Source: Glossina fuscipes (Eukaryota; Arthropoda; Insecta; Diptera; Glossinidae). From it: DNA of 64,000 nucleotides. The stretch lies in NCBI RefSeq assembly GCF_014805625.2, contig NW_023998414.1, forward strand, positions 26,127,758 through 26,191,757, in the 5' to 3' direction. Of the stretch, positions 12,722 through 25,325 are shown piece after piece. The position numbers and the translations under genes are program-made. The stretch's first letter is position 1. Every line of letters starts with the position of its first letter. The notes below the pieces were generated by a model. The model was not told where the DNA came from, did not search any database, and saw nothing but the letters and a program-made list of their open reading frames with translations.

Positions 12722-13719
12722 GAGAGACAGACACAAAGTTCAAGTGCTTGAACGATTTTCAATAGCAATTAATTCTTATACACTGTATATAAACGATATC
12801 GGAGCAGGTAGCTGATTGAATGTCATTAGCTATCTATACATCTAACGTGAAGCGCAAGTACGAAAAGCTGGCATATAATAGCAAAACACTTGCTTATGTA
12901 TTCAATCGGTTTGAATAGTGTTTGCCGACAGGCAATTGAATCGACCAATGAATACAAAACCTTCGATAAATTTCTATTATTTATTAAAGACCTTTTATTT
13001 ATTTTATTGTGCATTAAATTGCTGGCCTCTGCTCAATCAAATGTTCCATCTAGGCTAACTGCTAAACGAAAGTGTATATGGAAATAATACTGACCTCGTT
13101 TTTTTTTTTTTTTTCTTTTTTGTTTTCTTTTTCTTTTATTTTATTTATTTATTTACACATGAAACTCGGCTAAAATAAATGAACAGCCCATTTCAATTGA
13201 CTCTTAGGAGTAAATCTTTGACTAATTAGTATTAAAAACTAATACAAAGTATATAAGGAGAAGTAGAGGGAAGGAAAGAGAGAAAGAATAAAATTAATGG
13301 ATAAATAACTAAGAGAGAGAGAGAGAGAGAGAGAGAGAAGAATAAAAGAGAAAAATAAGAAGAAGAAAAGAAAGTACACATATAGCGTGGAGGTACACCA
13401 ACAACGACCGGTACAGATCCCCTAAACCATTGCAAAAATGCCAAAGCTTGGCAAACGATAATTCGAAACAACACCAGTTAATTTCCGAATCATAGTAAGA
13501 TATTGCAACAAGATGCGAGTTAGTCGAACCAAGACTTTGGCAAATCGCGAATTGATTGAACTAAATTTAAGGAGTCCGAAGCTAAAGTTCTTAATGAAGC
13601 GATTCGCTACATTAAAGTCTAACTCACCAAGTAATGTGAGCAAATCGATAAGACGATCAGCTAACTTAATTAAGAAAGAAACACCAAATATAAATAAATC
13701 TACTTTTCTTAAGTGGCGA
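11857..13719. other. Spacer with simple repeats
   Basis: An A run at 11959-11978, (AT)n at 12690-12719, T-rich sequence at 13100-13155 and (GA)n at about 13312-13338. I see no supported gene. The plus frame 13513-13722 just upstream of the mariner relic does not show clear transposase motifs. Confidence 0.7.
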
Positions 13720-14013
13720 TGAGGCAGGAGCAACCAAAGCAATCCATTTTCATAAACGAATTGAACAAAATATTGTTGCAGGTAAGAGCAGCAATAGCGG
13801 TTAGTTGACGCGAAGTCATTCTGCTGCATGAGAACGTTCGGCGATATGGTAGAGGAATTGTCACGAATTGTCACCGTTTCATCTCGAATGAGAAGTTCTG
13901 CCAACCACCCACCGTACTCACGTACTGACATCGCGCCTTCTAATTACCGCTTATTCAAATCGAAGCAGAATGACTTGAGTGATATCGAAATAGTGAGGAA
14001 GCGCGAAAATGAC
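13720..14013 (+). mobile_element. Decayed mariner transposase, catalytic half
   Basis: In one frame (13720-13880) the translation contains 'INELNKILLQ' and, after one in-frame TGA, 'REVILLHENVRRYG'. This aligns with the mariner block whose catalytic form is LLHDNAR. The next block switches frame twice: 'LE-stop-EVLP' and then 'HPPYSRTDIAPSNYRLF', the mariner HPPYSPD.APSDYHLF signature. Both visible catalytic aspartates are changed (HDN to HEN, APSD to APSN), there are at least two frameshifts and two stops, and the first half of the protein is not recognisable. It is therefore a dead D,D34D relic. The 169-codon frame on the opposite strand is only its shadow. Confidence 0.85.
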
Positions 14014-14719
14014 TGAATCGCTGCCAAACTGATATCGTTCTTTAGACATGGTATTGGATGGTAATGTAAATATACTTATATACATTATTTTTCTCAATAA
14101 ATGATTTTTTCAATTGACAAAAATGATCAATATACATGCAATCATCTAATAATCATAATATTTTTTTACTTTCAATAGGAAGAATATCAATCGTACGTAT
14201 GATGAAAGTAAAAAACTATCGGAACTGAAGAATATATGTTGCTTTGAAATTATTAACTTATGCCGTTTCCTAAATTGAGCAGGTTTCCGCACAACTATAC
14301 AATGAAAATGTTAGCACTACGTACAATACGTTTGACAAAACTTTCATGCGAAAACTTTCATTTCAACTCCAGACATTAAGGAAATGAAATGAATATCACT
14401 GAAGAGAACATGGAATCGATTTTTAATGTCTCCGTTTTCGCTAATAGGGTAGAATTTAGAATCGATCTTTCAATAAATTTTATTTAATATGTAAGAAAAA
14501 GAATTTTGCATCTTAGCGAAAAAATACCACGAAAATTTGTTTATGGCCGACCAATTTTTGATGATGATACATATATTGCTGGAAAAATAATGCAAACAAT
14601 TCTGCCTAATATGATTGCTTTCTGCATGCAACAGCTTTGTTGATGATAATATAATGAAGTTTATGCATATCTTCGCAAAGTTGTTTATCTATTGCAGCTG
14701 CTATCGATGAGTTTGTGAG
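14014..14719. other. Spacer
   Basis: Unique AT-rich sequence with no coding signal. It may include remains of the right end of the mariner element, but no terminal inverted repeat is visible to me. Confidence 0.65.
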
Positions 14720-15480
14720 CGGATAGTGCCCACTTTCAGGGGTGACGGCGAAAACGAATCAACAGGCTATCAACTCTGCAATGCGTCTGGGCGACCACAA
14801 TAATGGAAAAATGAAAACTGAAGAGACTAACTAGCGGAAGGTAGCAAAACTAAGGCACAGATCGAGACAAATGCAAACAAGTTCAAAGAGGCAAGATAGC
14901 AAGCAAGAAGGGAAAGATTCGTTAGACGAACAGGTGCTCGGACACGTAAGAGGTCAATTAGAGAAATGTGCAGCCAGAAAATTGGAAGACGATTGAATTT
15001 TCGAATAGATGGAAAGACGACAAGTAAGACGGGTAACAAGACGGACGGCCGATTAACGGAGAACGGGCAAGGACGAAGCGATTTGAAAGAAGCTCTGCAT
15101 ATACAGTTAGGATGGTAAACGGATAATAAGACACGAAAGGATGAAAAGAAACGATTGAGTGCAGGATATGTGCGTAGAGAGTTGGAGCATTGGGCTAACG
15201 ATAAGAAAGTGAAATGATGAACGGGTCGCCATAAAAGCAGGCGGCCAGAAAAATGGACGTACAACTAGATATACAAACGGATCAATGAATAATCAAAATG
15301 GTTCACAAATGCAGCAAATGGACAGACAGAGTAAAAGAGGGCGATTCGTGCAAAAATGAATGGAAAATTAACAAACAGTTGGCGTTGGAGCTTGTTAAGT
15401 TGGAACGGTCGGATTCACAGGCGGGTCAGCATTAGCCGAACCGAACACAAAGAAGAACACACTCGGCGCAGAATATTACT
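14720..15480. repeat. Cryptically simple purine-rich stretch
   Basis: The plus strand is a scramble of GACGG, GAAAG, GGACA and AACGG words. Its complement reads as CGTCC/TTTC/TCTGT pyrimidine words like those at 31570-32330 and 42040-42735. It yields a 145-codon minus frame rich in leucine, serine and arginine with no domain, which I treat as an artefact of scarce stop codons in this composition. Confidence 0.55.
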
Positions 15481-16980
15481 ATGATGATTGATAAGATGTT
15501 GGCCTTGCTCTGCGATTCACTTTCATCCTTGAGTGATTCACATAAATCGCATAATTCGCGTAAACCCTTGCGCTTAAATTAAATTTGTGATATCAAGGAT
15601 ATAATTTTATTTAGTTTAATATTTTCTACTTTTTTTTTTTTTTTTTTTTGCGTTTAGAAATAACTAAAGTTCTAATAAAATTTTTTCAATTCAAAATTTA
15701 CATAATAATGGCGAAAACTTTATTTAATGATTTTTTTTTTTTTTTTATTATTTATTTATCTACTTTTTTTTCTTCTTTTTTTTTTTAATGTATTTTCGAT
15801 TTTCGTTAACAGTCCCTTTTTAGCTTATGTTGCGCGCTGTCAATTTGACTCATGTAAATTTTATAAATTTATTCAAATTTTCCACCGTACACGACGAACT
15901 AACCACTCTATATGTATATATATGTATATATATATATATACATGTACGTACGTGTATGTATGTATGTATGTATGTATATATGTATTTGTGTATGTATCTA
16001 TTTATTTATTCATACTTATAAATCTATAAGTGCATGCACATGTGCGCTGTTTTTATAATGAAGCTTTTTTTCAAACCTTTTCTCCAATTTTGATAATAGT
16101 CAGACTGAATTATGGTAATTTTAACATTATTGATTACATTTTATTTAAGCTTTATAGGAGGCAATCACTTGTAAAATACGCTTGATATATTATGCTTTTT
16201 TCTCGCACACTTATGCACACATATGTATATCTATACATATCTACACATATATGTATATATTGTATCCAATATATTGTCTCAAGCGTAATGCTGTTGTCAT
16301 TATTATTATTATTATTATTTGTTGCTGGCAGTGTGGTTGTTACCATAATCTAAACGCGCTTATGCAGTAAACCACGAAACAATCGAACGCTGCGACACAA
16401 GCTGAACATATATACTTATAAGAGCCCGTACACACACACACAAACACAAAATATATATATATAGACATATACATACACACATGAATACGTAATATTTAAT
16501 GCCATAAATTACAAAAATTGAAACTGACAAGGCGATGTTGTTTAAAAGTCAGTGGTATAGCAAGCTACAACGACTGTTACTAACGTTGCACCAGTATCTG
16601 TTAGTGGTAGCTGTGGTAGTTTATAATATTGGTAGAAATTTTTCCCTATCATTCGGTTTTTTTTTTTTTTTTTGATTTATTTTTTTATTTTGTTTTGCAC
16701 TATTATTCACAGTAACTGAATTTATAACATCCAAGGGCCAACCAAAGACGACATCAGGGAAAATAAGAAATGCATACAGAAACAGAAAAAAAAAAATAAA
16801 AAAAAAAAAAAAAAATACTGCAAAATATATAAAAATATATCTGTGGAAAACTTTTTCATATTTACATATAAACACTTCACGTTTAAATCTTTTAGCAATA
16901 GTTCGCCGCTATGAGGGCGGAAAAGAGAAATACCGAACACAACACCATATCGACAAAACGCCACGACGTACATAAATTGT

Positions 16981-17024
<44 letters not shown>

Positions 17025-18460
17025 GTATGTATAATATAAATGTATGTATAAACACACATACACATCCAGAAAAACAAGAACAACAACATTCATTTTATGA
17101 TCTCTAGTTGCAACCGCATATATAAGTAAACAAAAAAAAAAAAAAAAAACAAAAAAAAGGAAGAAGAATAAAATAATGAAAATAAAAAACTACAAAATAA
17201 AAAGCAAAAAAAAAAGTGAAAAAAAAATCTGTAAAACCACAAAATTTATGCAAGTATGTATTTGCACATCAATATAAATTTTGAACTGGAGAGAAAAGAA
17301 AAAAAAAAAAAATGAAAAGTGTACATGCACATGCACAGATCTAGATATACTATACTCTCGTAGAGCTTAGATAACAAATACCCTCCGTACCATTCAAATA
17401 CACACATATTTATAGACGCATTTATGTTGGGACAGATGCTTACGGCACAAACTGATTTAATGTTATTTCTGAAAGTAGTTATGTAGTTATAAGATAGTGA
17501 ATGCTTTTGAATCATTTTCAATTACAAATGGACGGAAACATTTTTAAAAATTCGACTTTTCAAGCAATAAGGTTTTGTTTGACGTCTTTACGCACCTGAA
17601 CAGTAGAAAACGAAAGAAGAGAAGCAATAGAGTTCATTGCAATGATTTAAGACAAGCATATATAAATTGTAAACTTTATTTTTATATTTGTAAACTATAT
17701 TTCAATTAGTAATTAGTAGTTAAAACCATAAAGTTACATCAAACTATTCGCACAAGTAACAGGTTCCATCGATAAGGCAATTTAATCTTTACCTCTCAAT
17801 AAATGGTTTTAATCTTTTTTTTTTTTTTTGAAAAATAGGAGAATTTGATTCCAATTTGAATACTTGGCAATCAAATAAGATTCAATGTTTTAAATATTGA
17901 AATATTTTTGGACACCATTTCGGCACAAATGAAAATTTTAACGAACATATGCGGTAGACACGGGATAGCTTTTACGGTAGCTGCTGTTGTAGAAAGGTTT
18001 ACCCTGGACAAAAACGTAGTAGATTCCTATATAAAACAGTAGGCTCATTCCGCTTTATACAAGTACGTTTTCTACGAGTTAGTTCGATTACATGAGCCGT
18101 TTAGTAGTCCAAAGGGATTAATTTACTTATTATATATGTAAAATAACTCTGTTTAGCAAATAGTCTTAAGGCATTGCATTCGAAATGTGCTTATAGCTGT
18201 TGAATAATAAATACTTAATTTTTTTAACAAAAAAGAGAAAGAGAGAAAGAGAGAGAGAGAGAGAAAGAAATGTGTAAAAGTTTATCAATATATATATTTT
18301 CTGCCATACTCTTTCACCATTCATGTTACGCGCAACTCTTGTAACTTGTTACCCGCCGCGTTACACGAGTCCGACCCTTATGAACATATCTGATGCATTG
18401 ATCTACTTACTGTATCAACCTTGCAAAAGTTAAGTTCTTTTTTCTTCGCTCCTTTTTTTT
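15481..18460. other. Spacer rich in AT microsatellites
   Basis: T runs at 15632-15650 and 15728-15746, TGTA repeats at 15910-15980, (ATT)n near 16298-16320, an A-rich stretch at 16787-16815, (AT)n at 16985-17021 and (GA)n near 18237-18268. The unique sequence at 17930-18160 and 18340-18420 shows no exon signals. Confidence 0.7.
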
Positions 18461-18705
18461 CCCAATATTACCAATCAGTCAGGGGATGTTCTCCATTCGT
18501 ATAACGCGTTGATTGTTAGAAAGAAAAGAGGAAAGACATAGAAATGGAGAAGTGGTCATTCCAGCCCAGCGGGTGTATATCTTCACCGACTGAGCACTCA
18601 GTCACTGTAGCTACGACTGAAGAAAACTTCACTGCAGTTCAGACTTGAACTTGCGGACACTGACTTGGTGGTCACGGTTTCTACCTGTTCAGGTACTCAG
18701 GCGGA
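18461..18705 (-). mobile_element. tRNA-derived SINE, family 2, copy B
   Basis: It shares with copy A (9425-9602) the left block 'accaatcagtcaggggatgt', the 'cgtataacgcg' core, the 'gaaagaaaagaggaaagaca' purine tract and 'gacttgaacttgcggacact'. On the minus strand it starts TCCGCCTGAGTACC and has a B-box-like AAGTTCAAGTC. The head TCCGCCTGAG resembles that of SINE family 1, suggesting a common tRNA-like promoter joined to a different body. This copy is longer in the middle than copy A. Confidence 0.65.
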
Positions 18706-18825
18706 TTTTGAACTTTAAGTTTAGAAATATAAAGCTTAAGGACGCTACATAAATTAATTTTTTATTGAATCGTCAATAACGCCCACCAATGGGCTTTCAC
18801 AGTATTTTTCAATATGTGGGAAAAG

Positions 18826-19095
18826 TCATTTGTCGTTATGTGTGATGGATGCAATACTTTCATTTGAAAATTTGCTGTCCAACCAAGTTGAAAGGCGAAC
18901 AGCCGCTGCAAGACCGTGTGCTCCGGCCTTTGTAAGAATAAGATTTTGACGACGAAATATTTTCAGTGAGACCGTAGTAACTACCAAGCACTGCCGAATG
19001 TAGCAATAGTTGCCCGTATGAAGTGACCGCGCCAGTAACGGTAAGAAGAATGCAGACAATAATAGCAAACGATCATCTACTGAGATTGCGCACTT
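18826..19095. other. High-complexity stretch open on both strands
   Basis: The minus strand is open for 96 codons (18826-19116) starting from TTG. On the plus strand a frame opens with ATG at 18841 and reads 'MDAILSFENLLSNQVERRTA', with a GTAAGA donor-like site soon after. Base composition is nearer to coding than the flanks. It abuts the mariner relic at 19096 and may be part of the same element or an old gene fragment. I cannot choose a strand and recognise no family. Confidence 0.25.
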
Positions 19096-19545
19096 GTTAT
19101 GCAGTAACTCTCGCAATAATGCATTAAAACAGAACGAGTCGCTTTAAAGAAAATGTAGAAGATTCGCATATGCTGGCAAGGCCATGGTCTGGAATAAACG
19201 CAAGCAGATTTGCATTAGTTACCTTCTCAAAGGCAAGACAATCAACGAAGCGTGTTATGTCAATTTACGATTAAACCTATTGAATATCGATGGGCAATAT
19301 GTAATAAGCCAAAGGTAATTTCCTTTAAATTTTTTATGTGCCTTTGTCGGGTGGAGTACTTCTCCGAGTTTGCGAAACAAACTTTGCCAAATTTTGCGAA
19401 ATTTCCTGATACACCGGTTCACATATGCAAAGGATTAAAATTTCGTTAGCAATGATATTAAAATCTTGATACGAAATCGAAAGATGGTATATAAACTGCT
19501 CTGCCCCCCGTTTTTTTCTTATTATAAAAGTTAAAATGCGAACGA
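19096..19545 (+). mobile_element. Decayed mariner transposase, irritans-like
   Basis: Ordered blocks of a mariner transposase appear across shifting frames. They are 'AGKAMVWNKRKQICISYLL' followed by 'KGKTIN' (near 19172-19245), matching AGKVM..VFWD....I.YL.KGKTIN; then 'FPDTPVHICK' (near 19402-19431), matching the FHQDNAPVH block; then 'YKLLCPPFFS' near 19491, matching YELLPHPPYS with a deletion. The catalytic D of HQDN appears retained as PD, but neighbouring residues are lost and stops intervene. KGKTIN is typical of the irritans subgroup, which separates this relic from the one at 13.7 kb. Confidence 0.7.
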
Positions 19546-20191
19546 GCGTTTCATACCAGATGTGCAAGAACAACTTCTGCCAATAAGATAAACAAGTGCA
19601 AGAAAAGGTATAAAAAAATATTCCCCACAAGAAAATCAACTCTTGTATAAGATATTGAAGAATAATATTCTGATAGCGACGCGTGTCTGTAAGCAACTTT
19701 GCCGTGTTATTCTTATTTTAAATTTTCAATATTGAAGTCGGTTTCGCTTTTTTTCTTTGCCACTTATTTAGGGATTACTTACATACATGCTCCGTAATAT
19801 GAATGGGTTTGCAGTTGAGTAATTTTTTACATTGTTAAAAGATCATTTTATATAGACAAACAAATAAAACTATAACAGCAACAATAATAAGAAAAAATTT
19901 ATAGTCTGATAAGTTAAGAGGGAATAAAATTAAACGAAGGTTACGTTGAAAAAAAATATAGGAAAAGAAAAAAAAAAAAAGGATGATGATTGTAATACCA
20001 AGCAACCACTGGCATCATCATCATCATCATCAGTTATTTTTTTGGTTGTTTTTAATATATATGTATTTGCATGGTAAGTGACTATTATGTGTATGTATAT
20101 GTGCAGCATATACGTTACGATGCCGCACCAAATCTCCATAAATATTGAAAAAATTCTAAGGATAGATATGCATACGCATATATTTGAACAT

Positions 20192-20237
<46 letters not shown>

Positions 20238-20436
20238 AAAAGATGAAAGAAGAATACATTTACGAATTCAAGTAGCTTAGGTGATGATGTACACACATGC
20301 ATGCATGCATGCATATGCGTTTACATATATAGAGTTGAATATGTGTGCAACGGTTTTTGCATAAACTGCCATTAGTTTTAACAAAACAGTTTGATGTGAA
20401 TGCATACAAATATCTGTTCGTCTGTCTCTCTATTTT

Positions 20437-20440
<4 letters not shown>

Positions 20441-20479
<39 letters not shown>
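20441..20479. repeat. (TC)n microsatellite
   Basis: An uninterrupted run of about 19 units. Confidence 0.95.
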
Positions 20480-20483
<4 letters not shown>

Positions 20484-20590
20484 ATTTGTTTCTCCGTCCC
20501 TCACTGCATGCATATATGATCGATATAAGGTCCCTATGTATGGCTTTTTCTTTATCTCTTACTTTTGCATTTACATCTTCTTACAATGTA

Positions 20591-20593
<3 letters not shown>

Positions 20594-20661
<68 letters not shown>
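20594..20661. repeat. Compound (CA)n(TA)n microsatellite
   Basis: About 15 CA units pass directly into about 18 TA units, a common configuration when TA expands from a CA boundary. Confidence 0.95.
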
Positions 20662-20663
<2 letters not shown>

Positions 20664-21829
20664 ATATCAAATTGTTGCCATCATATATACAGTAGCTTTA
20701 CTGTACTATAGACAAAGTGCTGGCTATGTTTCAAGTTGACTGCGTTTCTGTTGGCCTTTTGCTTGTTCAAAATTTGGTGCAACAACAATGTATCAGATTT
20801 ATTATACTGTTTATGAAGGCACAAAGATGAAGTAGATGGCAATAATGAATCCTTGGAGTTTTTATGAATTTTTCAATAAAACGTTTGAAAAGCTGACTGT
20901 CTATCTAATAGTGGTAGCTATGGTAAAGATTATGTGGCAATAATTTATGCACAGTTCCAAGCCATAGGTTATTAATTCACTTTATGAGTACTCATTAGAT
21001 TATGCAGTTGAGACGATTATTAGATGGGGCGAGAGAGGCAAAACCGAATAATCTAAATTAAGCTTAGCTATGGCAGATGGTTCCTCGATTTAAATCATTA
21101 AAAATGTTTCGATTGCCCTACATAGTTAACAAGTTAAGTACAGTTCTTACGTACGTACTATCAACAATTGAAAAATAAAAAATAAAAAAGAAAATTTTGA
21201 TAGTAAATGAATGAAAATAAAAATTTGATTTTATCCTCAGAATCAAGGCAGTTATTATTATCCAAAATATTCAATTTGTCCTTCAACCGCCTCGTTCACT
21301 TTGCCATTTTGCTAAGTTTAGCAAAAGTAAAACACATGAAAACACATACATCTCGAAACTGCATACAATATGTATATCTAAGGTCTGTCCTTAACGACTT
21401 CCCTTATTGAATATCGTGTCTGAACTAATCTTCACATTGCATGGGAGCAATCGTTATTGACTTAACTCGATTTCAATCCTCGCTTCAAGGAATCCACTCT
21501 TGCGGTTACTGTGAGGTCCCGTTTCAAGGGCTAAAATATGGGCCTCACCGGGTAGATCTATTTCGTTACGTTGTGCTTAATGGTTGTCAGGTTACATTCA
21601 AAAATCAATAGCGTGCTATCTACACATTGAGATCATTATCAACATCCTTACGAATAACATCAATGTATTTAATTTCCAAACATTACATAGTTTATGTTCC
21701 GTTATTTCAAATACTCTTACAGGACACTATTCAGAATGCATAATTTCGAGAATATGCAAGAAATTTAAATCATTTACAAGTTGCTGAAGTCAAAAAAATA
21801 GCCCAAGCGATTTTCTCTCGAAAAAGTCA

Positions 21830-22215
21830 GCTTTACGCCATTTAAAGAAATATGAGGGGAATGAGACAAATGCTAGTCAAGCGGTTGCATCAAAAGCCTT
21901 TGCCCAAGCTATGCCATGTACAGGTATGTATTGTCATGATGGAAGACGACGCTTGTCCTATTGATCAGTTCTTTTGTATTTTTTACAGTCCCTTGTACTG
22001 TACTTTGCTTAAGTGTTCGTAGAAAAGACTAAAATGAAAGTTTTGACCAGCTCTTGAACTCTATTAATATACGATTCTTTTCCGACCGCATAAATGAAAT
22101 CTTTGTACTTAAACAATTTCTCATTGCCAGTAAAGTTTTATTTAAAAAAAAAAATTTCGATTTGATTTTGTCTCAATAGTGATTCGGTTAGTCATTCAAT
22201 TCATGAGGTATCCAA
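21830..22215 (-). mobile_element. Decayed mariner transposase, minus strand
   Basis: The minus-strand translation shows 'KLDGWIPHELND' (22197-22214), the mariner W(V/I)PHEL motif, and 87 codons later 'TSVVFHHDNTY' (near 21931-21957), the VVFH.DNARPH catalytic block. The spacing in intact mariners is about 130 residues, so an internal deletion is likely. Stops and frameshifts lie between. A degraded match to the HPPYSPD block follows near 21860. The sequence is broken and surely inactive. Confidence 0.6.
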
Positions 22216-23105
22216 CCATCGAGCTTCTTCCAGCTTCGCACAAACGATTTAGATCTGTTTGCTTATGTATCAATCTTCTGCGATCTTTTTTATAAGATTT
22301 AGTTGATTTTTTTCGTGACAGGTGGGACAGAGCGAAATGCATTTTTGACATTGAAATTCATAGAACGGAACTATAGCAACAATTGCATTCGATTACTGGA
22401 ATGCTTTAGCATCATGATGGATTTGTCCTAAGCATATATATGAATTTGTTTTGTAACTTCACTCATGCACGGCCAATGGAATAGGAAACTATGTAGAGGA
22501 AAGTTATAGACTGGAATGTCGAATTCCGACACAGTCCGGATAGTGTTGCCCAATGTATGATACCAAACACTGTTTAGTGAAAAACATTTCTCAATATTTT
22601 TCATACAAGAGGTAATAGTTAATTGTTATGAAGGACTTATCTGCCGCCCAATTCAGGGGATAATAAACACATATACATATATAAAGTATATACATATGTA
22701 TGTAGAAAATATAGTAACAGGAAAGAAAAATCATATTTAAGCCGTTTCATATTTTACATAAGTATTTTAATGAAACGGTTCTGTTATAGTCAATGTCCAT
22801 AAATGCAACGCATATTCATTCCAGTCAATGTAAAATTTGTCTGAAGACCTTCTGTCGTTACAAATACTGCTGTAGCATATAATCGAAAAAAATATAAATT
22901 TTTTTTGGTTTTTTTTTGTTTTGTTTTTGTTTTTCTTAATTGTTAACCGACCGCCTCGAAAGTAAATGAGTTGAGATTAAGCGAAACAGCTTTTTAAAAA
23001 ACACAAGTTTAACACTTGCTATCTGTGAACGATCCATGCTAGTGCAAAGCAAAAAAAAAAAAAAAAAAGCAGCCACAAGTTTGACAAGAAAAAAAAATGC
23101 TTCGC

Positions 23106-23136
<31 letters not shown>

Positions 23137-23744
23137 AAAAAAAGACAAAAGAAAAAAAAAGAAGATAAGAATGAAATTAAAAACAAGAGTAAGGAAAAAC
23201 ATCTTAAACATAATAATCGGTTTCGAAACGACCTCAAATCAGAGCGATAGCAATGCAGCAGGGAATGCATAAAAAACCTTAAGGAATGTTCAATTACTGG
23301 AGAGTATGTTTATGAGGAACTCTCAACTAAGCTGCACTGCTAGCGATGGAATCGTGTCCCTGCTGTTGACTTAAACAAACTAATAAGACATAGAGTTAAT
23401 GGAAGGCAAGGAATAAATAATAAACGAAAAAATGAACGTGAACGTGAAGCGAGGCATAAAAATAGCAACAACGCAAAGAAACAGCAAAAGTATTGAGTAA
23501 AGCAAAGCCAGTCTATGGTAAAACGATTATAACTTGTTATCGTGGTATCTGCGATTCTTGCCATTCTGCTTTTTTTTTTTTTTGTTTTTATTCTTTTACT
23601 TCCTTTTTGCCTTTTTAAAAAAAATTTTTTTTTTCTCTCTATCTCTCTTGCTTTGTAAGTACTGTGTCTGGTCAATATGATGTCAATAACCATCGAGTAA
23701 TTTATGCTTTCTCATTACAAGAGCATATACACAGACACATACAC

Positions 23745-23815
<71 letters not shown>

Positions 23816-25325
23816 AAACATGCTCAAAAAGACATATTGCCTGGGGATTAAGAGAAACTAAGCGGATTGTTGAAATAAAATTAGATAAAAACGAACAAAT
23901 GCAAGAAAGGAAGAACAGAATTATTTATAACCAAAGCTTAACATCAGACCAAGACCAAATAAACAGGAGAGAGAACGTGAAAGAATTAGGAGACTGCAAA
24001 CTGCAAACTGCAAAATCTTTTTAGTTTAACCGCCAACAGTCGAAGTTGTGACAAGTAAATTTGCCTGAAAAAATTGCAAAAAAAAAAAACCGGAAAAAAA
24101 AGCCGCGATAAAGAGAAAGGAGAGAAATGAATTGAAATGAATTTTGTGGGCAAATAGTGTCTAGTAATAGACTCGAAGTGACGTGAGAAGATGCACAGAT
24201 ATGGAATGAGAAAGCGAAACAAAGGAAAAACTGTGAACAACAAGAGGTGTAAGAAACAATTCCGTCGTTGTTTTTCTTACTGTTTGTTCTTTTTTCTTTT
24301 TTTTTTTTTTTTTTTGTATCACACGCATCAATCAAAAGTAGTTAAGACATGTTTGTCGTTCCTCTTGTCAAGCCTAGATAGAAATGCTTCTCTTTATATC
24401 ATCCGTTATTATAAAATCCCATACATCTTGCTGGAATAACGATGTAAAGGAAGGATGATGCGCCTGCATTCACGCCTGCATTCATGCCTGCATTGACTAC
24501 CTTGAGGTCTAAAAGGACTTGAAAAGAAAAAATGAATAATTTTTATAAACTTTTCGTAACAGCTTCAGATAAGACATTCTTAAGCAATTGTTTTCAAATA
24601 TTTACCGGATAAGTCCGAAAGTTTCGAAAGAAAGCGATGCCAATCCGCCTGCCAACAAATACCGACAATCAATAAGACGGCGAAAGCAACGGATACAAAC
24701 AATTTATTCATAAGCCTCTATATAGCGGGACACGTGTCTCTTTGTCCACCTTCGTATCCTTCGATTCGTTGAGATTATTTGTATGAATCGAAAGAGCCAC
24801 AAGTAAATGAATTACTACGGGGAGATGATATAAACTTTCGAAACTGGGAACATTCTATGAAAATCTCAACGACGAGATTAAAAAAATTTGTTTCATTATT
24901 TAGCAAATAGTCTATCTAACGATTATTCGGCTTTTTCAATGAATTCATCGAACTCTTACCCATAACCAACGACACACATCACAGCGATAAGAAAACGTTT
25001 TGTATGAATCTTCTGCGCCTTATCAAGTAAACTACAAATCGCCAATATTTAGCCGGTGAGTTCTGCATCTATGAAAATGATAAGAAACCCACCCATCAGC
25101 CACAATTGATTTGCAAAACCACCACAGCTAGCTCATCTCTGACTTTTTTCAAACCCAAAAAAAAAAAGAAAAAAAAAGCGAAACCTGACGATTTCGCTTA
25201 ACTTCCAAAATCAATGCAATCGAGTGCTGCATCCTTCATGCTCACCATTCGTTACATTTGGGAATGTTGTAAACAGTCTTTAAACAGTCTATGAATTTTT
25301 ACTTGAATTCTATTTTGCTCCCATA
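22216..25325. other. Spacer, lysine/phenylalanine-coding simple sequence
   Basis: A-runs at 23050-23170 give poly-lysine and poly-phenylalanine frames. There is (AT)n at 23759-23805 and T runs near 23573-23584 and 24297-24316. Unique sequence at 24440-25200 shows no exon signals. The part just right of 22215 may contain the first third of the minus-strand mariner, unrecognisable now. Confidence 0.7.
23759..23805. repeat. (AT)n microsatellite
   Basis: A run of about 23 units followed by CACACACA. Confidence 0.95.

Larger units (their letters stand above)
19546..21829. other. Spacer dominated by microsatellites
   Basis: (CAT)n near 20013-20030, (AT)n at 20195-20234, GCAT repeats near 20296-20314, (TC)n at 20441-20479 and (CA)n-(TA)n at 20594-20661. 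Beyond 20700 the sequence is unique with no exon signal. Confidence 0.75.

Noticed and set aside
13422..13931. 169-codon minus-strand frame, the longest minus frame in the window
   Set aside because: The plus strand beneath it carries the mariner HPPYS...APSNYRLF and REVILLHEN blocks, so the minus frame is an antisense shadow.
14827..15264. 145-codon minus-strand frame
   Set aside because: Leu/Ser/Arg-rich translation of cryptically simple DNA, with no domain, start context or splice signals.
23019..23272. Lysine-rich and phenylalanine-rich frames
   Set aside because: Products of poly-A/poly-T runs.
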